Assembly (NCBI RefSeq): GCF_000733935.1
Contig: NZ_JPON01000001.1
Span: forward strand, 1,550,001-1,614,000
Direction of reading: 5' to 3'
DNA length: 64,000 bases
From: Methylomarinum vadi
GTDB lineage: Bacteria > Pseudomonadota > Gammaproteobacteria > Methylococcales > Methylomonadaceae
In this document: positions 51,730-62,866 of the stretch, piece after piece
How the letters are laid out: each line of letters opens with the position of its first letter
Numbering within the stretch: the stretch's first letter is position 1
Made by a program: the position numbers and the translations under genes
The notes under the pieces: model-generated
Seen by the model: the letters and a program-made list of their open reading frames with translations, nothing else
Told to the model about the DNA's origin: nothing
The model's database searches: none

Positions 51730-53991
51730 TCAATCCTTCGGTGGCGGCGGCGCCAATACTTCGCGGCTACCGTTGCCCTCCGGTGCACTGACGACACCGG
51801 CCGCCTCCATGTCCTCGATCATGCGGGCAGCGCGATTGTAGCCAACTTTAAAGCGGCGTTGTACGCTGGATATCGAGGCCTTGCGCGATTCGGTAACGAA
51901 CTGTACCGCTTCGTCGTACAAACTATCCATTTCCGCGTCGACGCTTTCGCTACCGGCAATCTCGCCGCTGTCGCTACGTTCCTGGGTAATCTCCTCCAAA
52001 TAATCGGCGGGGCCGGTTTTTTTCAAGAATTCCACTACTTGATGCACCTCGTTGTCGTCGACGAAAGCCCCATGGGCCCGCAACGGAATGCTGGTTCCGG
52101 ACGGCAGGAACAACATGTCGCCGTTACCGAGCAGTGCTTCCGCGCCGCCCTGGTCGAGAACCGTGCGCGAATCGATACGCGAAGAAACCTGGAAAGAAAT
52201 CCGGGTGGGAATATTGGCTTTGATCAGCCCCGTCAATACGTCGACCGACGGCCGCTGCGTTGCCAATACCAGATGGATGCCGGCCGCCCTGGCTTTCTGC
52301 GCCAAGCGGGCGATCAATTCCTCCACCTTCTTGCCGACAATCATCATCATGTCGGCCAGCTCATCGATCACGATGACAATGCTTGGCAACGTGCTCAGCA
52401 TCGGGAATTCCTCACCTTCTTCTAAAGGCCGTTCCAATTGAAACAAAGGATCGCGAATCGGCTGGCCTTTTTTCTCGGCTTCCCTGATCATTTGATTGAA
52501 ACCGGCCAGATTTCGCACACCCACCTTGGACATTAACTTATAGCGCCGTTCCATTTCGGCGACCGCCCAACGCAAGGCATTCTGGGCATCTTTCATATCG
52601 GTGACGACTGGCGTTAATAAATGCGGGATGCCTTCGTAAACCGACAATTCCAACATTTTCGGGTCGATCATGATTAATCGCACATCCTCGGGCCGCGACT
52701 TGTACAGCAGACTGAGAATCATCGTGTTGATCGCCACCGATTTACCGGAACCCGTGGTACCGGCCACCAAGGCATGCGGCATTTTGCCCAAGTCGGACAT
52801 GACGGGGACACCGGCAATGTCTTTGCCCAACGCCAACGTCAAATTCGATCTGGATTTCTCGAAATTACGCGACGCCAGCAAATCCCGCAACGGCACGATT
52901 TCCCGTTCTTGGTTGGGGATTTCCAGACCGATCACGCTTTTGCCTTCGATCACTTCTACAATGCGCACGCTGGTCACGGACAACCCGCGCGCTAAATCCT
53001 TCGCCAACCCGCTGATACGACTGACTTTCACCCCTGCCGCCAACTGCAGTTCGAAACGGGTGATCACCGGACCTGGATGCACGGCGACCACTTCTGCAAC
53101 GATATTGTAGTCCTGCAAAACATCCTCGACCTGCCGGGACATCTCTTCCAGGTCGCTTTGGGAATAGCCTTTGACTTTGATATCGCGTTTTTCCAACAAC
53201 GATAACGGTGGCAATGCGCCCTTGAAATCCGCGCCATCGAACAAGTCGATTTGCGCTTCTTTTTTCGCCCGCTCGCTGCTTTCGACGGCCTTGACCACCG
53301 GCGCGATTTTGACTTTCGCTTTTTTCTGCGGTTTGCTTTTCGTTACGGCCGGTTTGGGACGGCTAACCTTGTTGTCCTGATAACCCTGCCAACCTTGTAT
53401 GGCCTTACGATAAAGAAACGCGCACAGCGTCAGCGAATATTTACCGACGAAGTCCATCAACGCGAACCAGGACAAGCCGGTAAACAACGTGATGCCGGCC
53501 AGAAAGATCGCCAGCAATAACAAAGTGGCGCCGGAATCCCCCAACATGATGACCAATGCATCGCCAATCTCTTGCCCCAGCACGCCGCCGGTGCTGCCGG
53601 GCAACTCCAGCCCAACCCTGAGCAGATGCAAATAAAATAGCGCGGAACCGGAGATCAACGTGGCGACAAAACCGCTCCAGCGAATGGCCAGCACGAATTT
53701 ATTGCCTTTTAATTTGGCCTGCGTGTAAACCAGATAGCCATGCCACAAAATCATGACCGGAAACAGGAATGCCATCAAGCCGAAAAAACTGAGCACGAAA
53801 TCGGCCACCCAGGCGCCGACGACGCCGCAGGCATTGTTGATATGTTGCATGGAGCCGCTATGGGTCCAGCCGGCATCCTCGTGATCGAATGTAAATAAAG
53901 CGATGAAAAAAAACAGCGCACAGCTGATGAAAGCCAAAAACGCCACTTCGCGCAATCCGCGTACGGTTTTCTCTTCGATAACAGCAACCAT
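51730..53991 (-). CDS. ftsK: DNA translocase FtsK
   Basis: 753 residues. Four N-terminal membrane helices (within about 15-185), a Lys/Pro-rich linker (about 215-265), then the motor. The alpha domain has [20 protein letters not shown]; the RecA-like beta domain has Walker [12 protein letters not shown] (about 408) and Walker [13 protein letters not shown] (about 538). The C-terminal winged-helix gamma domain (about 690-745, [19 protein letters not shown]) reads KOPS/dif polarity. It pumps chromosomal DNA at the septum and activates XerCD. Confidence 0.95.
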   Translation of the reverse strand: MVAVIEEKTVRGLREVAFLAFISCALFFFIALFTFDHEDAGWTHSGSMQHINNACGVVGAWVADFVLSFFGLMAFLFPVMILWHGYLVYTQAKLKGNKFVLAIRWSGFVATLISGSALFYLHLLRVGLELPGSTGGVLGQEIGDALVIMLGDSGATLLLLAIFLAGITLFTGLSWFALMDFVGKYSLTLCAFLYRKAIQGWQGYQDNKVSRPKPAVTKSKPQKKAKVKIAPVVKAVESSERAKKEAQIDLFDGADFKGALPPLSLLEKRDIKVKGYSQSDLEEMSRQVEDVLQDYNIVAEVVAVHPGPVITRFELQLAAGVKVSRISGLAKDLARGLSVTSVRIVEVIEGKSVIGLEIPNQEREIVPLRDLLASRNFEKSRSNLTLALGKDIAGVPVMSDLGKMPHALVAGTTGSGKSVAINTMILSLLYKSRPEDVRLIMIDPKMLELSVYEGIPHLLTPVVTDMKDAQNALRWAVAEMERRYKLMSKVGVRNLAGFNQMIREAEKKGQPIRDPLFQLERPLEEGEEFPMLSTLPSIVIVIDELADMMMIVGKKVEELIARLAQKARAAGIHLVLATQRPSVDVLTGLIKANIPTRISFQVSSRIDSRTVLDQGGAEALLGNGDMLFLPSGTSIPLRAHGAFVDDNEVHQVVEFLKKTGPADYLEEITQERSDSGEIAGSESVDAEMDSLYDEAVQFVTESRKASISSVQRRFKVGYNRAARMIEDMEAAGVVSAPEGNGSREVLAPPPPKD

Positions 53992-54159
53992 TTTAAATAA
54001 CGAATAAAGATCTGATAAAACATCATTATAGATGATTAAGTATATATTTCACCTTAAATCGTAACGCACTGAAATAGCGGATTTTACTACCGCCCATACT
54101 TGGTTGATTCGTTCCCATGACGGGCAAACGGTTTTTTCGCCAAGCAATAATTCGTATAA

Positions 54160-55161
<1,002 letters not shown>

Positions 55162-55206
55162 CTGTTTTTTCAGGGAGCGACTGAATAACCGTTCCCTGTC
55201 ACCGAC

Positions 55207-55902
55207 ATGAATCTGACCGTTCTCGACCCACTTAGACCGGAACAGCCTTTTCCCAGCCCGGAAAAGGCCTTGCGCGAACCGGACGGCCTGCTTGCGATCG
55301 GTGGCTGCCTTTCTTCCCGGCGCATCGTCAACGCTTATCGCCATGGCATTTTCCCCTGGTTCAGTCCGGGTGAACCGATCCTATGGTGGTCCCCTGATCC
55401 GCGTTTGGTGTTATTTCCCGAGCAATTAAAGGTTTCCCGCAGCCTCAGAAAAACACTGAGGAAGAATATTTTCCAACTCAGTTTCGACCAAGCCTTTTCT
55501 GCGGTCGTCGATGCCTGCGCCGCCCCGCGCGAGCGTCAAAGCGGCACTTGGATCACCGAGGAAATGAAACAGGCCTACAACCAGTTACATAGACAAGGCA
55601 TTGCCCATTCGATCGAGGCGTGGCGTGATGGAGAGCTGGTTGGTGGCCTCTATGGGTTGGCCATCGGCAGGGTGTTCTTCGGGGAGTCGATGTTCCACCG
55701 CCAAACCGACGCATCCAAAGTGGTCTTCGTACACCTGGTGAACAATCTGATCGCCTGGGATTACCGGCTGATCGACTGCCAAGTCCATACCGAGCACTTG
55801 GTCAGCCTGGGAGCCATTGAGATTGCACGGTTGGACTTTCTCCAACACCTACGCCGGCTGTGTAACCGGGCACCGGCCGAACAGGCTTGGCAAACGACAT
55901 GA
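55207..55902 (+). CDS. aat: Leucyl/phenylalanyl-tRNA-protein transferase
   Basis: 231 residues, normal Aat length. [26 protein letters not shown] (about 29-54), [21 protein letters not shown] and [19 protein letters not shown] are the family's conserved blocks. It adds Leu or Phe to N-terminal Lys/Arg of proteins, marking them for ClpAP. It overlaps bpt by ATGA. Confidence 0.95.
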   Translation: MNLTVLDPLRPEQPFPSPEKALREPDGLLAIGGCLSSRRIVNAYRHGIFPWFSPGEPILWWSPDPRLVLFPEQLKVSRSLRKTLRKNIFQLSFDQAFSAVVDACAAPRERQSGTWITEEMKQAYNQLHRQGIAHSIEAWRDGELVGGLYGLAIGRVFFGESMFHRQTDASKVVFVHLVNNLIAWDYRLIDCQVHTEHLVSLGAIEIARLDFLQHLRRLCNRAPAEQAWQTT

Positions 55903-56600
55903 TCTCCGTTCCACTACTGCTAACGGGTCAGCACGAATGCAGTTATTTACCCGGACAAACGGCGCAAACGGCTTTTGTTCATCCTTCTTTTCCGCTCAAC
56001 GTCGAAATTTATTCGCGCCTGATCGAACAAGGTTTCAGGCGTAGCGGCAACGATGTCTACAGTCCCCACTGTCAGCACTGCAAAGCCTGCATTCCGGTCA
56101 GGATTCCGGTTCGTTTGTTCAACGCCAATCGACGGCAGAAACGTTGTCTGAAGAAAAATCAATCGGCAACCGCCATCGTCAAACCCGCCGCTTTCGATCA
56201 ACGCCATTACGACCTGTATTTGCGTTATCAACACCAGCGCCATGCCGGCGGCAGCATGGCCGATTCCAGTCCCGAGGAATATATCACTTTTCTCGGCAGC
56301 GCTTGGTGCGACACCCTCTTCGTCGAATTTCACCTGGATGGCAAGCTGGCAGCGGTCGCCATTGCCGACCTATTGGATAAGGCCCTGTCTGCCGTCTATA
56401 CCTTTTTCGATCCTGAGCTGGCTTCCCATAGCCTCGGCACCTACGCCGTATTGTGGCAAATCGAGCATGCCAAACAGCTCGGCCTGGATTATTTATATCT
56501 GGGATATTGGATAAAACAATGCCGCAAAATGAGTTACAAAGACCAATACTGGCCGCTTTACGGGTTTATCGATCAACAATGGCGCGGAATCAATATATAA
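55899..56600 (+). CDS. bpt: Aspartate/glutamate leucyltransferase (arginyltransferase family)
   Basis: 233 residues from the ATG at 55899, overlapping the aat stop. The N-terminal Cys-rich part [41 protein letters not shown] and the C-terminal [21 protein letters not shown] are typical of Bpt/Ate1. It transfers Leu from tRNA to N-terminal Asp/Glu. With aat it forms a complete bacterial N-degron tagging pair. Confidence 0.94.
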   Translation: MISVPLLLTGQHECSYLPGQTAQTAFVHPSFPLNVEIYSRLIEQGFRRSGNDVYSPHCQHCKACIPVRIPVRLFNANRRQKRCLKKNQSATAIVKPAAFDQRHYDLYLRYQHQRHAGGSMADSSPEEYITFLGSAWCDTLFVEFHLDGKLAAVAIADLLDKALSAVYTFFDPELASHSLGTYAVLWQIEHAKQLGLDYLYLGYWIKQCRKMSYKDQYWPLYGFIDQQWRGINI

Positions 56601-56655
56601 TTCCTCGGCACGACACATTTAACTTTTTTTCCAACAACGAATTGAGGACATTACC

Positions 56656-57222
56656 TTGCCAAAAGCCAGCGAACTCAAACAAGGATCGGCCGTTGAGATC
56701 AACGGCGAACCCTATGCCGTGAAAACCATCGAGGTCCGCAACCCGACTTCCCGCGGCGCGTCGACGCTCTATAAAATTCGCTTCGCCCACATGAAAACCA
56801 AGCAAAAACTGGATGAAACCTTTAAGGGCGACGATTTTCTCAAGGAGGCGGACTGTTCCCGGGTGATGGTGCAGTATTCTTATCAGGACGGAGAGGAATA
56901 CCATTTCATGAACTCGGAAACCTACGACCAATACAGCCTGAACGCCGCCGATTTGGAAGGCCAAATAGCCTATCTGACCGAAGGCCTGGAAGGCATCGTC
57001 ATGTTGTTATTGGACGACTCCGCCCTGGGCATAGAGCTTCCCACCACAATCACGATGGAAATCGTCGAAACGCCGCCGGCGATGAAAGGCGCCAGCGCCA
57101 CGAATCGCACCAAGCCGGCCAAACTGAATACCGGACTGGAGATTCAAGTTCCTGAATATATCCAAACCGGGGAAATCATCAAGGTCAATAGCGACACCGG
57201 AAAGTTTATGTCCCGCGCGTAG
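56656..57222 (+). CDS. efpL: Elongation factor P-like protein EfpL (YeiP)
   Basis: 188 residues from a TTG (GAGGA 10 bases upstream). It has the three beta-barrel domains of EF-P. The tip loop VRNPTSRGAST carries Arg where EF-P has the modified Lys, the EfpL/YeiP signature. It binds the ribosomal E site and relieves stalling at proline-containing motifs. It lies 55 bases after bpt. Confidence 0.92.
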   Translation: MPKASELKQGSAVEINGEPYAVKTIEVRNPTSRGASTLYKIRFAHMKTKQKLDETFKGDDFLKEADCSRVMVQYSYQDGEEYHFMNSETYDQYSLNAADLEGQIAYLTEGLEGIVMLLLDDSALGIELPTTITMEIVETPPAMKGASATNRTKPAKLNTGLEIQVPEYIQTGEIIKVNSDTGKFMSRA

Positions 57223-57393
57223 CTACTCATTAATGAATGAAAATTAATGTAGACCGCCATTTGGTGGCATGCGACAAAAAGCGCCATCGCGTTCCACCTG
57301 GTTAAGTCGAACTCGCTGGCGCTCACCATGATCCACGACAACGGAATAACCCAACTGATGAACTCAAATAGCTCCAGCTTAGCTTGAGACGCG

Positions 57394-57789
57394 TCAGGCC
57401 GCAGCCAAGCGCCGTTGCTGCAAACCGTAGCGGGCGATCGAAGCGATCTCCTCATCGACATCGTGAACAAATTGCTCCAGGTCGTGGCCGCGCTTAACAA
57501 CGATGAAGCGGACAAAATCGTTCTTGTCGTTCTTCAAAATATCGAGCAGACGCTCGTCGTCGCAATATTGAGCCACCGTCGCCCTGACCCGCCAATTTTC
57601 ATCATGAACCAACTGCTCATGACCCACTTTCTTCCGAGCCACCGCGCGCCTGACCAAAGCCGAGCGATCGTTGACCAGGGCGCGCAAGGCGAAACATAAA
57701 TCGACCGCTTCCAAGCGGACATATTCTTGCTTTTCCTTAACAATATCCCGCTCACTATAAATTTTTCCGTCTATCGCTATCGTATTCAT
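57394..57789 (-). CDS. HEAT-like (leucine-rich variant type) repeat protein
   Basis: 131 residues from the ATG at 57789. Short repeated helix pairs: LVNDRSALVRRAVARK, LVHDENWRVRATVAQY, LKNDKNDFVRFIVVKR and FVHDVDEEIASIARY, each with a D/N-x-x-x-VR pattern. This is the leucine-rich variant/HEAT class used as a scaffold. No catalytic motif. The partner is unknown. Confidence 0.75.
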   Translation of the reverse strand: MNTIAIDGKIYSERDIVKEKQEYVRLEAVDLCFALRALVNDRSALVRRAVARKKVGHEQLVHDENWRVRATVAQYCDDERLLDILKNDKNDFVRFIVVKRGHDLEQFVHDVDEEIASIARYGLQQRRLAAA

Positions 57790-57889
57790 TTGCTCATGTT
57801 CCGTGTCAATCAAGAATAATTAACAGTCTAGCTTAGAAAGGCTCCATAACTTATTAATTTATAACAAATGTGAATGAGTTCACCTTCAT

Positions 57890-58096
57890 TTAATAATGCG
57901 GCGGAATTTCATGCACCGGATTTTTTTTCGGCTCCGCTACTGCCAGCGCGTTGATTTTATCGTGCAACAGTTTGCAGGTTTCTTCCAACTTATCAATCTG
58001 CGTTTGTTGCTTGGCGACAATGGAATTTAACGTGTCGACCAATTCTTCTTGATAAGCCAGTTTGATTTCCAATTCGATAATTCTTTCTTCGCTCAT
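57890..58096 (-). CDS. slyX: SlyX-like coiled-coil protein
   Basis: 68 residues, the SlyX size. An N-terminal coiled coil (about 2-48: RIIELEIKLAYQEELVDTLNSIVAKQQTQID) is followed by a Pro-rich tail ending HEIPPHY, the SlyX hallmark. The role is not settled. The start overlaps the stop of the HMA protein by ATGA. Confidence 0.88.
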   Translation of the reverse strand: MSEERIIELEIKLAYQEELVDTLNSIVAKQQTQIDKLEETCKLLHDKINALAVAEPKKNPVHEIPPHY

Positions 58097-58602
58097 CGTT
58101 CTTCGCCGATATGTTTATATCCCAATTTTTCGATACGCTCGATCACCTGCTCTCTGCTGAGGGAACCAAAAACCCTGACCAACTTGCTATCCAAATCAGC
58201 GCTGGCATCGACGACCTGTTCGTCTTTTTTTAACGCCATTTCGATCAACAAAGCACATGCCGGACAGCTCATGCCGCCGACCCGTAATTCGATTTCTTCG
58301 GGATTGCCGGGCAACTGCTTTTTGTCGATCGCGGAGGATTTTTTCGCCACGTTGCCCAAGATATTATCCATGGCCAGAAGCAACTGTTCCCGCGACAAGG
58401 ATTCGGCGGCAAATTTGATGTCGATTTCGCCGCTCTTCACGGTGATCAACAACTCTTGGATCTCCGGCCTTTTGTTCAATAATATTTGAAATATATAGGC
58501 GCGTTCCGGTTCGCCTTGCAAGGCGGGCGCAATCACTTTTACCCTGTTTTCCCAGGTTTTGACTAGTCGGAAGTTTTTGTATTCAATCGATTCGCTCGTC
58601 AT
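58093..58602 (-). CDS. Protein with C-terminal HMA-type metal-binding domain
   Basis: 169 residues. The first 90 are an unassigned domain (LVKTWENRVKVIAPALQGEPERAYI...). The C-terminal 70 form an HMA fold with GGMSCPACALLIEMAL (the CxxC metal site), VVDASADLDSKLVRVFG and a closing helix. Such domains bind Cu(I), Zn or Hg and pass it on. The N-terminal part may be a degenerate second HMA-like fold. Coupled to slyX. Confidence 0.78.
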   Translation of the reverse strand: MTSESIEYKNFRLVKTWENRVKVIAPALQGEPERAYIFQILLNKRPEIQELLITVKSGEIDIKFAAESLSREQLLLAMDNILGNVAKKSSAIDKKQLPGNPEEIELRVGGMSCPACALLIEMALKKDEQVVDASADLDSKLVRVFGSLSREQVIERIEKLGYKHIGEER

Positions 58603-58695
58603 AACGATCAGAGATTGCCCGCAAAACCTGCCAAGGCATCCAGAAAATTAATCTCCCATGGTACCAAATTGAACGCTCATCGACAAAATGCTTGC

Positions 58696-60030
58696 TCATC
58701 GCTGGGTTGATAACAAAATCAACATGCGGATGAAATCCGTCAGATCATCCCCAAAAATATCGTTATGTCCATCCATGACATCGCTATGCACCAAGATGTT
58801 CAAATAAGGATTATGCAGTTCGGTCTTGCCTAAATGGGTGAGTTCGGTGTTACCGTAGCGCATCGCCTTGCCCTCCTTCTGTTGCCGCCACAAAGCCGCT
58901 AATTCCTGCGGCCTTGGTTTGGCAACCTCGCGTTGCGCTTTAGCCTTGCTCAATTCATGCGTTAACAGGGGAGAAAAATGCCCCACCGTGTTGCGATCGG
59001 CTTCGCCTTCATCCATGATTAATTTGCGCTTGCCGCCGCATTCCTCGCGTTCGATGGTGTTATGCGTTTCCCACAACGTGGAAAAAACCCTACCGGCCCA
59101 GAAAGCGTATTTAGTAGCGTAATCGGTTTCCGATGTCAGTATGGCCAAGCGCGGCCGCTTGGAAAACGGATAGCTGCAACGCGATTGCGCCAAGTCATAC
59201 AACGGCGCAAATTGCGTGGCTTCGAACGCCGGATTGAGCAAGACCACGAGATCGCCAAAGCCTTCCACCGCTCCCACATAGCTTTTGCCGATTTTACTGT
59301 TGACGAAACGACTGGCCAGAATCTGCGAAGCGGCATTGTAAACCACCGCCCCGCCAAAACTGTGGCCGATGATAACCAACCGGCTGGACGATTGTTGCAA
59401 ACTGTTATCACCCGCATCCGTAAGCCCAGGTTTTTTTTCATCTTCGATCCGCTGAGTTTTTTTAACGTGGGTAACTTGCTCTAGACGCAACAATAACTCG
59501 CTAATGCCCAAATAACCGACATCCTCGGCGGTGTTTTTCCGATCCCAAAAGGTCACATAGCGCAGCCCGGGGAAATCGATCGATTCGCCTTGCCAGCCGA
59601 CATAGATTCCGATTACCTTACGCGGTTCGTCTTTTGCATATTCGTGTTCGATCTGGCTGAGCTTGGCCAGAGTCTCCTTGAAACCCTCGATATTGCTATC
59701 GCCCGGCGCGGCATTATGATGCCAGCCATGAACAAACACATTGATCAACACATCGTCGTCGGAAGACATTCGGTACACGCTGTCCATCAATGCGTTCATT
59801 TGCAGGCGGTCCCGTAACTGCCCCTGATCGTCGATTTCGACAAAACCCAGCAAAAATTCCTGGTCGCTGCCGGCATGATGAAGCTGGATGGAATGACTAT
59901 CGCAGGGATTGTTATCGGTGATCGTGCAACTGGCGTAATCGCTGCGATAAATGATGTTCGGCGCGCAGCCGGCCAATAAAGTTGAACATAAAACCACGAG
60001 CCCAATGTAGGCTTTGCCCGGAAAAGTCAT
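58696..60030 (-). CDS. Alpha/beta-hydrolase lipoprotein, uncharacterised
   Basis: 444 residues from the ATG at 60030, with GGAGG upstream. The lipobox LLAGC near residue 19 marks a lipoprotein. The hydrolase core has VFVHGWHHNA (about 97), the nucleophile elbow VIIGHSFGGAVVY (about 218) and a late His in LNILVHSDVMDGHND. It is probably an esterase or lipase at the envelope. Upstream on the same strand lie a 106-residue helical protein and a 299-residue lipoprotein that may act with it. Confidence 0.78.
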   Translation of the reverse strand: MTFPGKAYIGLVVLCSTLLAGCAPNIIYRSDYASCTITDNNPCDSHSIQLHHAGSDQEFLLGFVEIDDQGQLRDRLQMNALMDSVYRMSSDDDVLINVFVHGWHHNAAPGDSNIEGFKETLAKLSQIEHEYAKDEPRKVIGIYVGWQGESIDFPGLRYVTFWDRKNTAEDVGYLGISELLLRLEQVTHVKKTQRIEDEKKPGLTDAGDNSLQQSSSRLVIIGHSFGGAVVYNAASQILASRFVNSKIGKSYVGAVEGFGDLVVLLNPAFEATQFAPLYDLAQSRCSYPFSKRPRLAILTSETDYATKYAFWAGRVFSTLWETHNTIEREECGGKRKLIMDEGEADRNTVGHFSPLLTHELSKAKAQREVAKPRPQELAALWRQQKEGKAMRYGNTELTHLGKTELHNPYLNILVHSDVMDGHNDIFGDDLTDFIRMLILLSTQR

Positions 60031-60124
60031 ACTGTTAACCTCCACCGTTTCAGTCTTCGAACCGGATCAACACAAAACGTAAAAAAATGAATGCGGCGCT
60101 ATTCCACCACCGTCTCAACTATAC

Positions 60125-60190
60125 TTATCGCACTTCAATTTTCGGCAATGTCTAAGGAGGCGCCGAATTTTGATTTACGACAGGTGTAAG
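60125..60190. repeat. Dispersed ~65-bp repeat, copy 2
   Basis: Near-identical to 6377-6440, differing at a few positions (TCTAAGGAGG versus TTTAAGGAAG). It lies between the hydrolase lipoprotein and the 106-residue protein. Confidence 0.75.
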
Positions 60191-60231
60191 CATGGCTCGG
60201 CAACGGCGGCAACTCGACACGAAAGGCTCGA

Positions 60232-60552
60232 TCAGCCGACTAATTTGACAACCTTTTCCGCCACGGCAATAGCCTGGGCCGCGCGATAAATCACCTTGGC
60301 CACATTCTGCAAATTGTTCTTTTCCTGTTTCAGTTCCTGGGTGATTCCTTCCAAAGTGGTTTTCGCTTCCGTCAATTCATCATTCCCTTCACCGGCCCGA
60401 GCGTCGTCGATTTTCCGCCATAGACTGGTCAATGCCATGATTTGATTATTAATCGCCGCCCGGTCTATCTTGTCCTGCGTCTGCTCCCGAATCGAGCCGA
60501 GGTCCAGAATTAAAGTCGATAATAAATCGAGAATTTCTTCAGTTGAAACCAT
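60232..60552 (-). CDS. Small all-helical cytosolic protein
   Basis: 106 residues, mostly helix with heptad patterns (ILDLLSTLILDLGSIREQTQDKIDRAAIN, LEGITQELKQEKNNLQNVAKVIYRAAQAIAVAEKVVKLV). GGAGC precedes the ATG. No motif recognised. It begins 18 bases after the 299-residue lipoprotein and probably shares its mRNA. Confidence 0.6.
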   Translation of the reverse strand: MVSTEEILDLLSTLILDLGSIREQTQDKIDRAAINNQIMALTSLWRKIDDARAGEGNDELTEAKTTLEGITQELKQEKNNLQNVAKVIYRAAQAIAVAEKVVKLVG

Positions 60553-60570
60553 GATGAGTTGCTCCTAAAT

Positions 60571-61470
60571 TTAAGGGATATCGGAAATACTGTTGTAAAG
60601 GTCGCGCGCATCGCCGGCAAACTCGACGAGAACTTTGGCGTCCTTCTTCAAACCGGTTTCGCCGATGGCCTTATGCGCGGCAAGGCAACTGTTGGCGGTT
60701 TTTTGTAATTTTTCCAGAAAACGGCGGGAGGGCAATTCGGACAATTTTTCCGCTAGTTCATCCTCCACCAATTGCCCTGCCGCCATCGCCAATAAGGATT
60801 TCTGCGAGTCCGCCAAACCGGCCGACCGATAATCATGCTGGAAGCTGTTGAACCACTTTTCCCGGTTCACATTGGCGCTCAGCCGGGCGAGCGAAAACCT
60901 GACCTGCTGCCGTTCGATATCCCTCAACATCGTATAGACAATAGTTTCCACATGCGGCTGGGCTTTTTTCACCTTTTCGAGGATAACGGAACGGGTCTTA
61001 ACCTTGCTGTACAAACCCGCCAGTTGGGTAAAAGCCTGAGCCAGCGCCGATTCATCCACACTGGAACTACTATCCAACTCATGACTGAGACTCACCAGAT
61101 TGCGGCTTAACTTGCCGGATGATTCGGCAATCTCTTCCTCATCGTCGTACTCGGCAATTTCCCGCAAACTCTCGGCATAGCTCGCCAACGCCGCGACCGC
61201 CGCCCTGTTTCTGCGCGCTTCGGCGATTAGGTTTTCCCCTCGACTGCTGGCATTCACCCAAGCTGATTCATCGGCCGGAACCGTCTCGCCGAGATCGACG
61301 ACCAAACCGGCCAGTTTCCTGTCCGTTTCCAATTCTGACCGGTAAAATTCAGCCGAAGCAATGGATAGTTTTTCCGTGCCGTCGGCAAATTTGCCGACGG
61401 CATCGAGATTGACACAACCGCTTAATAAAGCCGGCAACGATAAATATAAAATAAATTTCAGCTGTCTCAT
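60571..61470 (-). CDS. Helical lipoprotein, uncharacterised
   Basis: 299 residues from the ATG at 61470 with GGGAG upstream; an earlier frame start at 61608 is unlikely. The lipobox LLSGC near residue 17 is followed by VNLDAVGKFADGTEKL and a long, mostly helical body (about 30-290). No enzymatic motif. First gene of the group 61470-58696; probably an envelope protein acting with the helical protein and the hydrolase. Confidence 0.65.
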   Translation of the reverse strand: MRQLKFILYLSLPALLSGCVNLDAVGKFADGTEKLSIASAEFYRSELETDRKLAGLVVDLGETVPADESAWVNASSRGENLIAEARRNRAAVAALASYAESLREIAEYDDEEEIAESSGKLSRNLVSLSHELDSSSSVDESALAQAFTQLAGLYSKVKTRSVILEKVKKAQPHVETIVYTMLRDIERQQVRFSLARLSANVNREKWFNSFQHDYRSAGLADSQKSLLAMAAGQLVEDELAEKLSELPSRRFLEKLQKTANSCLAAHKAIGETGLKKDAKVLVEFAGDARDLYNSISDIP

Positions 61471-61825
61471 GATCCGCTCCCTTAATACAAAACCCTGCCC
61501 ACAACAAATTTCGACGCTTAACCTTTTCTCCCTCGTAAGAAGCCGGGATGAAGCAATATCATTCCGAAACTGGCAACGCGAAAACTTAATCGATTCGATA
61601 ACAAGCAAGTTTTAACCCCAAGGCTCATCCTGGCACAAAAGCGGATAATCCGCCAGAAATATACTGCTTGAATTCGTGTTTTCAAGCACGCTAACAAAAA
61701 ACGAACAAACTGGAAAAACAATGCCCGGCATAACCGCTAATATTTCCGGACTTAGCATGACGGCTGCACAACGAGGTCGTGAATAAGGTATTATCTTCGG
61801 CTTTTATGCAATGACAGCTTATTCT
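61471..61825. other. Divergent intergenic region, no gene seen
   Basis: 355 bases between the divergent lipoprotein group and the DUF6164 gene. Moderately AT-rich; no repeat, RNA or strong promoter identified. Confidence 0.4.
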
Positions 61826-62191
61826 ATGGCAACTCTGCTTTTCCCGTTACGGGGCGTACCGGAAGACGAGGCCGAGGAAGTACGCGAATTACTCGACGCA
61901 CACAATATCGATTTTTACGAAACCTCGGCAGGCAATTGGGGCATTTCGATGCCTGCTCTGTGGCTCAGGAACGACGACGACCTGACCACGGCTAAACGAT
62001 TGTTGGAAACGTATCAACAAAAACGCTATTCCGAGCAACGGGCGATTTATGAGCGATTGAAACGGCAAGGAAAAAACAAACGCCTGATCGATGGCGTTCG
62101 GAAACAGCCATTGCAGTTTTTGCTGTATATCGGCCTCATCATTCTAATCGTCTATGTTTCGATCAAGCTAGTGTTCGAGCTTGGGCTGTAG
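61826..62191 (+). CDS. DUF6164 family membrane-anchored protein
   Basis: 121 residues from the ATG at 61826. The opening MATLLFPLRGVPEDEAEEVRELL, the HNIDFYETSAGNWGIS motif (about 27) and the ALWLRNDDD segment match the DUF6164 pattern. One C-terminal membrane helix (FLLYIGLIILIVYVSIKLVF) anchors it. Unknown role. Confidence 0.8.
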   Translation: MATLLFPLRGVPEDEAEEVRELLDAHNIDFYETSAGNWGISMPALWLRNDDDLTTAKRLLETYQQKRYSEQRAIYERLKRQGKNKRLIDGVRKQPLQFLLYIGLIILIVYVSIKLVFELGL

Positions 62192-62194
62192 GCG

Positions 62195-62848
62195 TTAGGT
62201 CAGACAATCGGCATCGTCGTGGGCCGGGTTGTTGACCCAATCGCTAACAGGCTTGGCGACGAAATCCTCATAGGCGTCATCAAGCAATAGGCTATTCAAT
62301 TCGTCGATAGGGGTTTGCTTATCCAGCCAAAGCGGGTACTGGCCGGAATTCACCACCACCGGCATACGCTCGTGTATCGACTGCATCAAGGCATTGGCCG
62401 CCGTTGTGAGAATCGTGCAGGAATAAACGGTTTCCGCGCCCTTTTCCCAATGTTCCCATAATCCGGCGAAAGCGAACACACTAAGGTCTTCGCGGCAGAT
62501 ATGGTAAGCCTGTTTGCCGCGATCGGTTTTGTGCCATTCATAAAAACCGGTGGCCGGAATCAGGCACCGCCGTTGCCGGAAGGCTGCCCTGAATGCCGGC
62601 TTTTCGGCAGCCGTTTCAGCGCGGGCATTGATCATGCGAGCACCGATCTTACGGTCCTTGGACCAGGACGGAATCAGCCCCCACCATAAATTGACCGCCT
62701 TATGGCTGCCGTCTCCCAATCGCACGACGGTGAGGATTTTTTGCCCTGGCGCGATATTGTAACTGGTTCGATAAGGGCGTTGCCGTTGTAATTGAAAATG
62801 CTCGCTCAGCCGGTCGGGCCCGGCCAACAAGTTGAATCGTCCGCACAT
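62195..62848 (-). CDS. yedK: SOS response-associated peptidase YedK (HMCES/SRAP)
   Basis: 217 residues. The catalytic Cys2 follows Met1 (MCGRFNLL). N in YNIAPGQ (about 31), the WWGLIPSW block, ATGFYEWH (about 100) and the ERMPVV active-site His/Glu region (about 165) are present. It crosslinks to abasic sites in single-stranded DNA, protecting them. Confidence 0.94.
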   Translation of the reverse strand: MCGRFNLLAGPDRLSEHFQLQRQRPYRTSYNIAPGQKILTVVRLGDGSHKAVNLWWGLIPSWSKDRKIGARMINARAETAAEKPAFRAAFRQRRCLIPATGFYEWHKTDRGKQAYHICREDLSVFAFAGLWEHWEKGAETVYSCTILTTAANALMQSIHERMPVVVNSGQYPLWLDKQTPIDELNSLLLDDAYEDFVAKPVSDWVNNPAHDDADCLT

Positions 62849-62866
62849 CGGTCCAGGTGTTTGCGA

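Noticed and set aside
55169-55199. Intrinsic terminator after trxB
   Set aside because: A CAGGGAGCG/CGTTCCCTG dyad exists but has no T run following; too weak to call.
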